Positions 8,489 through 18,387 of a DNA stretch of 64,000 nucleotides are shown in pieces. A program made the position numbers and the translations under genes. Origin of the DNA: Phenylobacterium glaciei (GTDB lineage Bacteria; Pseudomonadota; Alphaproteobacteria; Caulobacterales; Caulobacteraceae). The notes under the pieces were generated by a model. That model searched no databases. It was not told the DNA's origin and saw only the letters and a program-made list of their open reading frames with translations. The DNA lies in assembly GCF_016772415.1 (NCBI RefSeq), contig NZ_JAGSGD010000001.1:434001-498000 (forward strand), in the 5' to 3' direction. Numbering within the stretch: position 1 is the first letter of the stretch; each line of letters opens with the position of its first letter.

Positions 8489-9301
8489 TCACGGAACGCT
8501 ATCAGACTTTTCCAGCGCGGCCTGCGCCTTGCGCTGCTGAGCGCTGCGCGAGGCCATGTTGAGCCCCTCCACCAGGCCCGAGAAGGCCATGGCCGCGTAG
8601 ATGTAGCCCTTGGGCACGTGCACCCCGAAGCCGTCGGCGATCAGGGTCGCCCCGATCATCAGCAGGAAGCCCAGCGCCAGCATCACCACGGTGGGGTTGT
8701 TGTTGATGAAGTTGGCCAGCGGGGTGGCCGCCACCAGCATGACGCCGACGGCGACGATCACCGCCGTCACCATGATCGGCAGGTGGTCGGTCATGCCCAC
8801 CGCGGTCAGGATCGAGTCGATGGAGAAGACGATGTCCAGCAGCAGGATCTGCACGATGGCCGCGCCGAAGTTCATGGCGATCGGCGCCTTCTTGTCGAGG
8901 ACGTCGTGGCTCGGCGTGGGGTCCATGGTGTGGTGGACCTCGGTGGTCGCCTTCCACACCAGGAACAGGCCGCCGGCGATCAGGATCAGGTCGCGCCAGG
9001 AGAAGGCCAGCTCGAACACCGGATGACCGTTCTCGCCCATCGGCCCGCTCCAGGGCAGTTCGAAGACCGGGGCGGTGAGGCCGACGATGAAGGCGATGGT
9101 CGACAGCAGGGCCAGCCGCATGATCAGGGCCAGGCCGATGCCCAGCCGCCGCGCCTTGGCCTGCTGCTCGGGGGGCAGCTTGTTCGACAGGATGGAGATG
9201 AAGACCAGGTTGTCGATGCCCAGCACCACCTCCATGACGATGAGGGTGATCAAGGCGGCCCAGGCGGCCGGATCGGCGGCCAGGGTCAGGATGCTTTGCA
9301 T
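8489..9301 (-). CDS. TerC family integral membrane protein
   Basis: A 270-aa protein with about seven membrane helices. The conserved acidic sites are [18 protein letters not shown] near the N-terminus and [16 protein letters not shown] in the middle, where the Asp residues are thought to bind metal. [17 protein letters not shown] closes the protein. Members include Alx/MeeY-type manganese exporters and tellurium-resistance TerC. In the absence of a ter cluster, a metal-efflux role is the better guess. The gene is monocistronic. Upstream lie a palindrome (9313-9361) and a Fur-like box (9419-9433). No yybP-ykoY manganese riboswitch is recognisable. Confidence 0.9.
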   Translation of the reverse strand: MQSILTLAADPAAWAALITLIVMEVVLGIDNLVFISILSNKLPPEQQAKARRLGIGLALIMRLALLSTIAFIVGLTAPVFELPWSGPMGENGHPVFELAFSWRDLILIAGGLFLVWKATTEVHHTMDPTPSHDVLDKKAPIAMNFGAAIVQILLLDIVFSIDSILTAVGMTDHLPIMVTAVIVAVGVMLVAATPLANFINNNPTVVMLALGFLLMIGATLIADGFGVHVPKGYIYAAMAFSGLVEGLNMASRSAQQRKAQAALEKSDSVP

Positions 9302-9312
9302 GGGGGTCCTCT

Positions 9313-9361
9313 GAGTGGGATGAGGAAAAGTGGGAACCGGTTTTCCGCCCGCATCCCACTC
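9313..9361. repeat. AACCGGTT-centred palindromic repeat
   Basis: Outer arms GAGTGGGATG and CATCCCACTC enclose GGAAAA/TTTTCC and a central GAACCGGTT. It lies in the terC leader region. It is related to the elements at 15244, 32096 and 51861. Confidence 0.75.
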
Positions 9362-9418
9362 AACCTCAAAATCGGTGTTTGGTCCCTCAGTTCTAGCCTA
9401 TCCCCAGATCACGCCTAC

Positions 9419-9433
9419 TGCGAATGGTTCTCA
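9419..9433. promoter_or_regulatory. Candidate Fur box
   Basis: TGCGAATGGTTCTCA reads on the other strand as TGAGAACCATTCGCA, an interrupted palindrome close to alphaproteobacterial Fur sites such as TGAGAATCATTCGCA. It lies 118 bp upstream of terC and about 490 bp from the CHAP gene. This is a motif match only. Confidence 0.4.
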
Positions 9434-9922
9434 AAGTCGCCTGAGTCGGGCTGAGTCGCCTCGAAGGTGCGCGCGGGGGCGCCGTTTTTCGCGGCGCCGG
9501 GCCGGCGATGCCTGAAATGTGACCTGCGGCTGGGGCCGGTGTCTCTTCTTGCGCTGCAGCACGTGAACGGGCGCCGAGGTCTTGGGCGGGCCCCGGTTCG
9601 TCTGTTTCGGATTGTTTCACGCCGCCCACGCCAGGGCATCTCGTGAAGGAATTACAGTATCCATGAATGCCGCCGTCATGGCGCGCCAGCTTAACTACAG
9701 GAATCTCGCGCCGTGCGCGTGATTAGCTTCCTTTCCGTTAAGGGTTTGACTTCCCTTCGTCTGCGATCAAACTGCCGTCAGGCGGCGTCACGGCTGTGTG
9801 AAGCTGTGGATGGCCCTGTGGGCGACTCGGCGACCTTCCGCCGCACGGACCGAAAAGCTCTTTGCTTTCCCGCCGAGGATGAGTATCCCTAATCGCAGTT
9901 CGCGTGGGGAGTTCCTCTTAAC
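9434..9922. other. Intergenic region without a recognised gene
   Basis: About 490 bp precede the CHAP gene. I see no convincing open frame; short frames here lack coding character and a ribosome site. TTGACT (9746-9751) could be a -35 element, but no good -10 follows. The last 60 bp before the start are the probable leader of the CHAP gene. Confidence 0.5.
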
Positions 9923-10600
9923 ATGCTGAAACGGACCAGAACCGCCCTCGGTTCCCTGGCCGCCATAGCGGTTATGACGCTCGCGCCCGTTGGCGCGGTG
10001 GCCGATACCTACTGGCAGTGCGTGCCCTTCGCGCGCCTGGTTTCCGGCGTCCAGATCTTTGGCGACGCCTGGACCTGGTGGAAGCAGGCCGCCGGCAAGT
10101 ATGAGACCGGCTTCTCCCCCAAGGCCGGCGCGGTCCTCTGCTTCAAGCCCAACGGCAAGATGAACCTCGGCCACGTCGCCGTGGTCAGCCAGGTGCTCAC
10201 CGACCGCGTCATCCAGATCACCCACGCCAACTGGTCGCGCATCGGCGGGACCCGCGGCCAGGTCGAGAAGGACGTCACCGTCATCGACGTCTCCCCGGCC
10301 GGCGACTGGTCCCAGGTCAAGGTCTGGTACGATCCGGTCCGCGACCTCGGCTCCACCACCTATCCCACCTACGGCTTCATCTACCAGGACGCCGCCGCCC
10401 AGCGGGTGGCCAGTTCGGGCCTGAACGCCGCCGGCAACACCGCCATCGCCATGGCCCAGGGCGCCGCCAACCAGATGGCCTCGGCCGTCCGTCCCGGCGC
10501 CGGTCCCTTCTCCATGCTGAGCCAGGCCGCCGACTCCACCGACAAGATCGCGGCCCTGATCATGGCCGCGACCTCGCAAGGCTCCAGCGAAGCCAAGTAG
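9923..10600 (+). CDS. Secreted CHAP-domain protein
   Basis: A 225-aa protein with a signal peptide (basic MLKRTRTALGS, hydrophobic core, AVA-DT cleavage near residue 28). A CHAP (NlpC/P60-like amidase) domain follows directly. The catalytic Cys is in YWQCVPFAR, the His in NLGHVAVVSQV, and ITHANW supplies the polar third position. It should act in the periplasm or at the cell surface on peptidoglycan peptides; its exact substrate is not shown. The C-terminal 75 residues are Ala-rich and of low complexity. Four bases separate it from the downstream CorA gene, so the two are probably cotranscribed. Confidence 0.85.
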   Translation: MLKRTRTALGSLAAIAVMTLAPVGAVADTYWQCVPFARLVSGVQIFGDAWTWWKQAAGKYETGFSPKAGAVLCFKPNGKMNLGHVAVVSQVLTDRVIQITHANWSRIGGTRGQVEKDVTVIDVSPAGDWSQVKVWYDPVRDLGSTTYPTYGFIYQDAAAQRVASSGLNAAGNTAIAMAQGAANQMASAVRPGAGPFSMLSQAADSTDKIAALIMAATSQGSSEAK

Positions 10601-10604
10601 GCCC

Positions 10605-11561
10605 ATGCTGAACCTGATCGCCCGCGGCGCTTCGGCCTCCACGACCGAGACGCCCGGCGACGACTGGCTGCTGCCCGCCGACACCATCTGGATCGACCTG
10701 CTCAATCCCACCCGCGAGGAGGAGCTGGCGGTCGAACGCGCGCTTGCCGTCGATCTGCCCACCCGGGAGGAGATGGCCCAGATCGAGCCCTCGTCGCGGC
10801 TGTATCAGGAGGCCAAGGCCACCTTCCTCACCGCCACCCTGCTGGCCCACAGCCAGCACGACCATCCCACCTCGGTCCCGGTGACCTTCGTGCTGGCCCG
10901 TGGTGTCCTGGTGACCATCCGCTACGCCGAGCTGAAGGCCTTCACCATCTTCACCGCCCGGGCCGGCGAGAACCACGACCTCACCAGCGGCTCGGAGGTG
11001 ATGCTGGAACTGCTGGACGCTATCGTCGAACGCCTGGCCCACGTGCTGGAAGCCGGGTCCACGGCGGTGCATGAAAGCTCGGGCGCCATCTTCGACCGCC
11101 CCAGCGGCGGCGCCTTCGAGCCCCTGCTGACGGGCCTGGCCCGCACCCAGTCGGTGACCGCGCTCGCCCGCGCCAGCCTGGTCAGCCTGGGGCGCCTGGC
11201 CAGTTTCGCCGGCCTCGCCCACGAGATCGCCGACGCGCCGGCCTGCCGCGCCCACCTGACCTCCGTGCAGCACGACATCGGCTCGCTCACCGAGCACGCC
11301 AGCGCCCTGGCCAGCCACATCGCCTTCCTGCTGGACGCGGCGCTCGGCCTGATCAACATCGAGCAGAACGGCATCATCAAGTTCTTCTCGGTGGTCTCCG
11401 TGGCCCTGATGCCGCCCACCCTGGTGGCCTCGATCTACGGCATGAATTTCCACCACATGCCCGAGCTCACCTGGAGCTTCGGCTACCCCATGGCGCTGGC
11501 CCTGATGGTGATCTCCGGCATCGGCCCCTTCCTGTGGTTCAAGAGGAAGCGCTGGCTCTGA
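10605..11561 (+). CDS. CorA-family divalent metal ion transporter
   Basis: A 318-aa protein with the CorA plan: a large cytoplasmic N-terminal domain with a long helix (about 150-250) and two C-terminal membrane helices (about 255-275 and 290-310). The signature YGMN follows the first helix in SIYGMNFHHMPEL, where the loop forms the selectivity filter for hydrated Mg2+ in pentamers. A basic tail (WFKRKRWL) ends the protein. Substrates in the family are Mg2+, Co2+, Ni2+ or Zn2+ and are not determined by sequence. It sits four bases downstream of the CHAP gene. Confidence 0.92.
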   Translation: MLNLIARGASASTTETPGDDWLLPADTIWIDLLNPTREEELAVERALAVDLPTREEMAQIEPSSRLYQEAKATFLTATLLAHSQHDHPTSVPVTFVLARGVLVTIRYAELKAFTIFTARAGENHDLTSGSEVMLELLDAIVERLAHVLEAGSTAVHESSGAIFDRPSGGAFEPLLTGLARTQSVTALARASLVSLGRLASFAGLAHEIADAPACRAHLTSVQHDIGSLTEHASALASHIAFLLDAALGLINIEQNGIIKFFSVVSVALMPPTLVASIYGMNFHHMPELTWSFGYPMALALMVISGIGPFLWFKRKRWL

Positions 11562-11651
11562 CGGAAATCGGCCGCAAAATCGCCCCTGTGGCGCATTGAC
11601 GCAACGGTTCCTTAAACGCGATCGGCGACGATTGCGGACTCAGGGATTTCC

Positions 11652-12866
11652 ATGCCGCCCGCCGTCCTCGTCCTTCGCCCGCTCGATCTTGATGGCCTGC
11701 GCCTGGCGCTGGACAAGCACCGCCGATTCCTTGAGGGCCGCTCGGGCGGCCGCCGCGCCAATCTCGCCTATGTCGACCTTACCAACCGCCAGCTCGACGG
11801 CCTGGACCTGCGCGACGCCGACCTGACCGGCGCGCGGCTGAACGGGGCCTCCCTGGTGGGAACCAGGCTCAGCGGCGCGGTGCTGTTCGGCACTGATCTG
11901 CGCGACACCGACCTGCGCCGGGCCGATCTCTCCAAGGCCGATCTGCGCGGCGCCTGCCTGCGCGGCGCCAACCTGGCCCATGCCGACCTGTCGGGCTGCG
12001 ATCTGCGCGAGGGCCGCATCGCCCTGCAGGACAAGGCCGAGGGCTTCCGCGTCCTGCAGCACGAGGAGCGGCCCGGCGAACTGACCTTCGCGGTGCTCTC
12101 GGGCGCCAACCTGGCCGGCGCCCATATGCACGGCCTCTCGGCCATGGCCGCCGACTTCACCGACGCCGACCTGTCGGGCGCGACCTTGGGCGGCGCGCGG
12201 CTGGTCAAGGCGGTGATGGACGGGGCCAACCTCACCGGCGCGGACCTGGCCGGCGCCGACCTGACCGGCGCCTCGCTCAAGCGCGCCATCCTGGTGCGCT
12301 GTGACCTCGCCATGTCCAAGGTCAAGGACACCGACCTCACCGGCGTGCTGAGGGCGCCCCCTTTGGCGGTCTATATCGACGACAAGCCGCTGGAGGCGGT
12401 GCTGGCGGCCCACGAGGCCTTCTGCGATTCCGCCGGCAAGAGCGGCCAGCACGTGCGCCTGCCCGACACCGACTTCCGCTCGGCGGCCGGCGGCCTGAAG
12501 GGCCGAAGGCTCAGCGGGCTGTCGGCGCCGGGCTCGGTCTTCTTCGGCATGAACCTGCAGGGGGTGCAGCTCCAGGGGGCCGACCTCTCGGGCTGTGACC
12601 TGCGCGGCGCCAACCTGAAGCTGGCCGACCTGCGCGGCGCCCGGCTCACCGACGCCCTGCTCACCCGCGCCGATCTGCGTGGCGCCAAGCTGGGGCCGCT
12701 CTCCATCGACGACGGCCGCGTGGTCCGCACCGACCTGTCGCGCGCCATCCTGCGCGGCGCCGACCTCACCGGCGCCTCGGCGCCCCGCGCCCGCTTCCTG
12801 GACGCCGACCTGGCCGGCGCCAAGCTCGAAGGCTGCAACCTCAAGGGCGCCGAGCTGGAGGCCTAG
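11652..12866 (+). CDS. Pentapeptide-repeat protein
   Basis: A 404-aa protein made mostly of A(D/N)LxG pentapeptides, which should form right-handed quadrilateral beta-helices. Two blocks are visible, at about 45-235 and 285-404. A non-repeat insert (about 237-285, PPLAVYIDDKPLEAVLAAHEAFCDSAGKSGQHVRLP) separates them. The N-terminal 40 residues (MPPAVLVLRPLDLDGLRLALDKHRRFLEG) are not repetitive and contain no signal peptide, so it is probably cytosolic. Some family members mimic DNA and bind gyrase, but nothing here shows that. It is monocistronic with a TTGACG-like element at 11597. Confidence 0.85.
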   Translation: MPPAVLVLRPLDLDGLRLALDKHRRFLEGRSGGRRANLAYVDLTNRQLDGLDLRDADLTGARLNGASLVGTRLSGAVLFGTDLRDTDLRRADLSKADLRGACLRGANLAHADLSGCDLREGRIALQDKAEGFRVLQHEERPGELTFAVLSGANLAGAHMHGLSAMAADFTDADLSGATLGGARLVKAVMDGANLTGADLAGADLTGASLKRAILVRCDLAMSKVKDTDLTGVLRAPPLAVYIDDKPLEAVLAAHEAFCDSAGKSGQHVRLPDTDFRSAAGGLKGRRLSGLSAPGSVFFGMNLQGVQLQGADLSGCDLRGANLKLADLRGARLTDALLTRADLRGAKLGPLSIDDGRVVRTDLSRAILRGADLTGASAPRARFLDADLAGAKLEGCNLKGAELEA

Positions 12867-12886
12867 AAACCCCGCTCGGATTTAGC

Positions 12887-13747
12887 TCACATCCCGTGCT
12901 TCAACGGCTGCAGGTCCTGGAACTGGGCGTCGCGCTTCTCGGCCTTGGCGGTGAAGGCCTCGCCCATATGGGCGCCGGAGAACATACCGGTCTGCCAGAC
13001 GGCGATATAGTCCAGCCCGTCCTTGATGGTGTGATCGCGCGCATAGTTGATCATCACCTTGGAGCCGGTGACGGCCAGGGGCGCCTTGCCGGCGATCTCG
13101 CGGGCGGTGGACAGCGCATGGGCCACGCACTGCTCCTGCGTCTCGAACACCTCATTGACCCAGCCGATCTCCTTGGCCTTCTGCGCCCCCATCCGGCGGC
13201 CCGTATAGGCCATCTCGCGCACCCAACCCTCGGGGATGATCTTGCACAGCCGCGGGAAGGTGCCGACGTCGGCGGTCATGCCGATATTGATCTCCTGGAT
13301 ACAGAAGAAGGCGTCGGCGCTGGCATAGCGGATGTCGCAGGCGCTGGTCATGTCGACGGCCCCGCCGATGCAGCCGCCCTGGATCGCCACGATCACCGGG
13401 ATCCGCGCATCGTCCAGGCAGCCGAAACAGTCCTGCAGCCACGCGATATGATGCCGCTGCTGCTCGGCGTTCAGGTGCCGGTCGCTGACCTGGTTGGCCG
13501 AGGTCGAGCCCCCGCCGCCGAACACCGCCAGGTCCATGCCCGCGGAGAAGTGCTTGCCGGTCGAACTGATCACGATGCAGCGGGCGCGCGCATTGTGGTC
13601 GATGTCCTTCACGATCACCGGCAGCTCGTTCCAAAACTCCCGGCTCATGGAGTTCATGGCCTCGGGGCGCTTGAGCTGGATATGGGCGACCCCGTCCTCG
13701 ATGATGACGGCAAAGCAGCTGAAGTCGGCGGTGGTGACATCGGTCAT
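12887..13747 (-). CDS. Crotonase family protein, dienoyl-CoA isomerase-like
   Basis: A 286-aa enoyl-CoA hydratase/isomerase superfamily enzyme. The oxyanion-hole segments are HFSAGMDLAVF (about 66-76) and IQGGCIGGAVD (about 122-132). Three acidic residues line up with the catalytic set of eukaryotic ECH1: D132 (GAVDMTSACD), E152 (CIQEINIG) and D160 (MTADVGTFPRL). The expected reaction is therefore isomerisation of 3,5- to 2,4-dienoyl-CoA in beta-oxidation of unsaturated fatty acids, rather than plain hydration. The start is ATG at 13747; upstream in-frame sequence runs into repeats and is not coding. No fatty-acid genes flank it. Confidence 0.85.
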   Translation of the reverse strand: MTDVTTADFSCFAVIIEDGVAHIQLKRPEAMNSMSREFWNELPVIVKDIDHNARARCIVISSTGKHFSAGMDLAVFGGGGSTSANQVSDRHLNAEQQRHHIAWLQDCFGCLDDARIPVIVAIQGGCIGGAVDMTSACDIRYASADAFFCIQEINIGMTADVGTFPRLCKIIPEGWVREMAYTGRRMGAQKAKEIGWVNEVFETQEQCVAHALSTAREIAGKAPLAVTGSKVMINYARDHTIKDGLDYIAVWQTGMFSGAHMGEAFTAKAEKRDAQFQDLQPLKHGM

Positions 13748-13811
13748 GGCGGTTCCTCTCGTTGGAAACACCATCGCCCCCTGACGCCGTGGAAGGGAAG
13801 GGGAAGGAAAC

Positions 13812-14165
13812 GTCCTTCTCCCCTTGCGGGGTCGAGAGCGGCGCTTCGCCAAATCGTTGGTGAAGCGCATAGCCGGGCTTGAGTAGCCCGGCTCGCTCTC
13901 GACGGTGGCCCTGCGGAGCAGGGTCGGATGAGGGGTCGGTAGACCTATCCGGCAAACCCACCGCTCATCCCGGCGAAGGCCGGGACCCAGGTGAGACCCA
14001 CTCCGATCGCATGTGATTCCACAGGCTGGCCAGGGCCCCTTCCTGCCGCTCGGGATGAATCTGGGTCCCGGCCTTCGCCGGGATGAGCGGCGTTCTGAGA
14101 GGGGAGCGCGACCCCTCATCCGACCGGTCTCCGACCGGCCACCTTCTCCCGCAAGGGGAGAAGGA
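13812..14165. repeat. Nested palindromic repeat with a secondary insertion
   Basis: This repeats the layout of 4128-4416: outer B arms (left from 13814, right 14105-14164) around inner A arms (13962-13990 and 14062-14090). The left B arm is split after CTTGCGGG by a separate element at 13831-13903. The repeat fills most of the 425-bp gap between the crotonase and coq9 genes, where no other feature was found. Confidence 0.82.
13831..13903. repeat. 73-bp three-stem palindromic element inside another repeat
   Basis: Terminal arms GTCGAGAGCG (13831-13840) and CGCTCTCGAC (13894-13903) enclose two hairpins: GCGCTTC...GAAGCGC (13841-13868) and AGCCGGGCT...AGCCCGGCT (13871-13892). The whole folds as a three-way junction. 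It interrupts the otherwise conserved B arm and replaces about four bases of it. Confidence 0.75.
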
Positions 14166-14172
14166 GTTGTCC

Positions 14173-14811
14173 CTACCCGTACCGCATCTTCCCCAGCGCC
14201 GCGGCCACGTCCCGTAGCAGGTCCCCGCCCTTCAGCCCCGCCTTCCATTTCTCATAGGCCATGACGTTCTCGATGCGGCTGTCCACGAAGGCCATGGCCT
14301 CAGCCTTGCCGCTGGCCAGCCGAATGGCCAGGCCTGAGACCAGGATCCCCGACAGGATCGCCCGCTTGGAATAGTGGTTCTCGTCGGTGGCGGTGTCGCC
14401 GGCCCAGCGCCAGAGGCCATCGGCGCTCTCCCACAGCAGCTTGATCGCCAGCGGAATCCGGGTCGGCAGGGCCAGGTAGCCCGCCCAGCGCCGCACCGCG
14501 CCCTCATCGGCCGCCGCCGCATCCAGCCGCGTCTCGACGCCGGCCCGAATGCGTTCGCGGATCTTCAGGCTCTTGGGATCGGTCCCCGCCAGCCGTTCCA
14601 GCGCGGCCGCATCGTGCCGTCGCGACAGCAGGGCCGCCAGGTCCGCGGGCCCGTGGGGAACCAGCAGCTCGGTCTCCGCCACCGACAGGCCGCAGGCCTT
14701 GCCCGCCGCCCGCACCATGGGCCAGGTCCACCCCTGCGCCGGGGCAAGGTTAAGGGCCGCGTCCAGAATCTGTTGTTCGGTGGCCTCAGCCCAGTCGGTT
14801 TCGTGCGCCAT
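14173..14811 (-). CDS. COQ9 family ubiquinone biosynthesis protein
   Basis: A 212-aa all-helical protein with a TetR-like fold. The N-terminal region ([29 protein letters not shown]) resembles a DNA-binding helix set, but the family binds lipids and supports the ubiquinone hydroxylase COQ7. The C-terminal COQ9 domain includes [28 protein letters not shown]. Bacterial members were first named rpsU-divergently transcribed proteins. Here rpsU indeed starts divergently 176 bp away, which strengthens the call. The ATG at 14811 is preferred over a TTG three codons upstream. Confidence 0.9.
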   Translation of the reverse strand: MAHETDWAEATEQQILDAALNLAPAQGWTWPMVRAAGKACGLSVAETELLVPHGPADLAALLSRRHDAAALERLAGTDPKSLKIRERIRAGVETRLDAAAADEGAVRRWAGYLALPTRIPLAIKLLWESADGLWRWAGDTATDENHYSKRAILSGILVSGLAIRLASGKAEAMAFVDSRIENVMAYEKWKAGLKGGDLLRDVAAALGKMRYG

Positions 14812-14986
14812 CACCCACAATAACGCGCTCTTGAGGCCCTGTCCGCCGTGGACATCGCCTCCCGTCTCTGGTATTTCGCCGCCCTCATCCCGGAGGCTCG
14901 TGCCTGTGGGTGTAAGGCATTTGTCCGTTCGCCGCCGCCTGACCCCAGGATTGGCCGAGCGGGAACGGGTAATAGGAGAGATAACT

Positions 14987-15226
14987 CTGGTTCAGATTTT
15001 CGTCCGCGACAACAACGTCGATCAGGCTCTCAAGGCGCTGAAGAAGAAGATGCAGCGCGAGGGCTCGTTCCGCGAAATGAAGCGGCACGTGCATTACGAA
15101 AAGCCCAGCGAAAAGCGCGCCCGTCAAAAGGCCGAAGCCGTTCGTCGCGCCCGCAAGCTGGCCCGCAAGCGCGCCCAGCGTGAAGGCCTGATCCCGGCCC
15201 CGAAGAAGGCTCCCGGCGCGCGGTAG
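14987..15226 (+). CDS. rpsU: 30S ribosomal protein S21
   Basis: A 79-aa basic protein of the small ribosomal subunit. It starts with the conserved [20 protein letters not shown] and continues [30 protein letters not shown], ending in a Pro/Lys-rich tail. The residue before Val, normally the initiator Met, is encoded by CTG (14987-14989). An AGGAG site at 14974-14978 sits eight bases upstream, whereas the only in-frame TTG (14951) would bury this site. CTG is therefore the most likely start. A terminator follows at 15330. Confidence 0.93.
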   Translation: MVQIFVRDNNVDQALKALKKKMQREGSFREMKRHVHYEKPSEKRARQKAEAVRRARKLARKRAQREGLIPAPKKAPGAR

Positions 15227-15243
15227 ATCGCGTTCCGATCCTG

Positions 15244-15290
15244 GAGCGCGATAGCCGAAAGTGGATGCCGGTTTCGGCGCCCATCGCGCG
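15244..15290. repeat. Palindromic repeat related to the AACCGGTT family
   Basis: Arms GAGCGCGAT and ATCGCGC enclose GCCGAAA/TTTCGGC around GTGGATGCCGG. It lies in the 3' untranslated region of rpsU. Confidence 0.7.
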
Positions 15291-15328
15291 ACCAAGCAGG
15301 GAATCTTCCTTCCAAGCTTAAGTATTTG

Positions 15329-15359
15329 AAAGGCCGCGCGGATCACCGCGCGGCCTTTT
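15329..15359 (+). terminator. Rho-independent terminator of rpsU
   Basis: GGCCGCGCGG and CCGCGCGGCC form a 10-bp GC stem with a short ATCA-type loop, preceded by an A-run and followed by TTTT. Confidence 0.85.
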
Positions 15360-15486
15360 GCTTTTGCAGATTTTTCACGGCGGCGCTGCGATCTTCTGTC
15401 CTGTGGCGCCCTGCTTGCTGGTGAAACCGCGTCGGGCCCCCTATCTTGAGGTCTGACGGACACTTTCCGGAACGGTCTGAACCATT

Positions 15487-17367
<1,881 letters not shown>

Positions 17368-17401
17368 GGCTCCCCTTTGTCGTTTCCGGGCAAACAAACT
17401 C

Positions 17402-17598
17402 CGCTCATCCCGGCGAAGGCCGGGACCCAGATTCATCCTCAGCGGTAGGCGCTAGTCCTCGTCCGCCCTCCGGACTCGCGAGAGAGCGGAATGGGTTTCA
17501 CCTGGGTCCCGGCCTTCGCCGGGATGAGCGGATTTGGAAAGGCCTATCGACCCTCATCTGCCCCTGCTCCGCGAGGCCACCCACAAGGGGAGAAGGAA
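17402..17598. repeat. Palindromic repeat, A type with a degenerate B half
   Basis: Inner arms CTCATCCCGGCGAAGGCCGG (from 17404) and its complement (about 17502-17530) are intact. Only a decayed right B arm (17549-17598) follows, and no left B arm is seen. The repeat fills the gap between ftsH and a small leftward gene. Confidence 0.78.
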
Positions 17599-17601
17599 CA
17601 T

Positions 17602-17799
17602 CTACGCCTTCTCCAGCACCTTCACGGTTTTCTGCAGTACGCGTCGGCCCCAGGAGGTCAGGTTCTCGCGGGCCAGTTTGGCGCGAGCCGCCTCAAGGGC
17701 GGCCTCGCCATGACGGCGCTGCAGCATCTCCGCCTCTTTGGCGGCTTCCTGCTGAACCCGGCGCCAGCGATTGTACAGACGCACTGGATTGACGATCAT
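17602..17799 (-). CDS. Small basic hypothetical protein
   Basis: A 65-aa protein (MIVNPVRLYNRWRRVQQEAAKEAEML, ending QKTVKVLEKA). It is strongly helical and charged, with an Ala/Glu/Arg-rich middle (AAKEAEMLQRRHGEAALEAARAKLAREN) that could form a coiled coil. There is no signal peptide or membrane segment. I do not recognise the family. A longer frame begins 14 codons upstream at MSQVLTW; the shorter ATG is chosen because the composition becomes coding-like there. It converges on the ftsH-side repeat. Confidence 0.55.
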   Translation of the reverse strand: MIVNPVRLYNRWRRVQQEAAKEAEMLQRRHGEAALEAARAKLARENLTSWGRRVLQKTVKVLEKA

Positions 17800-17999
17800 G
17801 ACGGCCCCACTCGATCCCCGCCATGTTAGCACCTGCGACATGACGAAATGAGGGCTGTCCCCCAAACTGGTGACGGAGACGATGCGGACTCCCCCCAGGC
17901 GCCCGTTAATCAAGCGTTGACGCCATCCTAAGGAACAGCGACCAGGTGAGGCCCCGTCCTTGCACCTCGGGACCCGACTGTCCTGATTGGGGAACCGCC

Positions 18000-18383
18000 A
18001 TGATCCGTCTCGTCCTTCTGGCCTCGGCCGCCCTCGCCGTCGCGGCGCCGGCCCTGGCCCAGCCCTACGGCGCCGCACGCCTGTTGCCGGTCCGCACCGA
18101 GGCCGCGCCGCGCCACGGCTATGAACTGGCCAAGCCCGACCTGCTGGCCACCGCCTCGGGCGTTCGCGCCCACGGCACGATCTGCCGCCAGGCGGGCCAC
18201 GTCGGCGCTCCGGTCCGCATGATCCAGCTGCAGCATCTCGACCCTGCCGGCCGCGTCCTGGGCGCCGTCCAGGTTCGCGTGGACTTCGACTCTCTGCGCA
18301 GGTCTGCTAGCTGCAGCGCCTATGACCTCGCCACCGCCTGGACTCTCGACCCCGCCGACACGGTCCGCGCCACCGCCCTCTAG
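18000..18383 (+). CDS. Secreted hypothetical protein
   Basis: A 127-aa protein with a clear signal peptide (MIRLVLLASAALAVAAPALA-QP). The mature part has a Cys pair (GTICRQAG and SASCSAYD) that may form a disulphide in the periplasm. Beta-type segments (VRMIQLQHLDPAGRVLGAVQVRVDFD) suggest a small beta-sandwich. The family is not recognised. The stop lies only four bases before the GTG of folP, so the two genes are probably cotranscribed. A link to folate synthesis is not implied by the sequence. Confidence 0.7.
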   Translation: MIRLVLLASAALAVAAPALAQPYGAARLLPVRTEAAPRHGYELAKPDLLATASGVRAHGTICRQAGHVGAPVRMIQLQHLDPAGRVLGAVQVRVDFDSLRRSASCSAYDLATAWTLDPADTVRATAL

Positions 18384-18387
18384 GGCC

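Noticed and set aside
9330-9340. GGAACCGG in palindromic repeats (also 32111) as SigT promoters
   Set aside because: No CGTT occurs 15-18 bp downstream in either direction; the match comes from the repeat centre.
9302-9420. yybP-ykoY manganese riboswitch before terC
   Set aside because: The conserved junction sequences of that riboswitch are not present on the minus strand; only a palindromic repeat is seen.
9393-9629. Short leftward frame of 78 codons upstream of terC
   Set aside because: It has no ribosome site, an Arg/Pro-rich shadow-like composition, and crosses the Fur-like site.
13748-14248. Upstream extension of the crotonase to 453 residues
   Set aside because: The extra part is translated from palindromic repeats; the conserved family start is at 13747.
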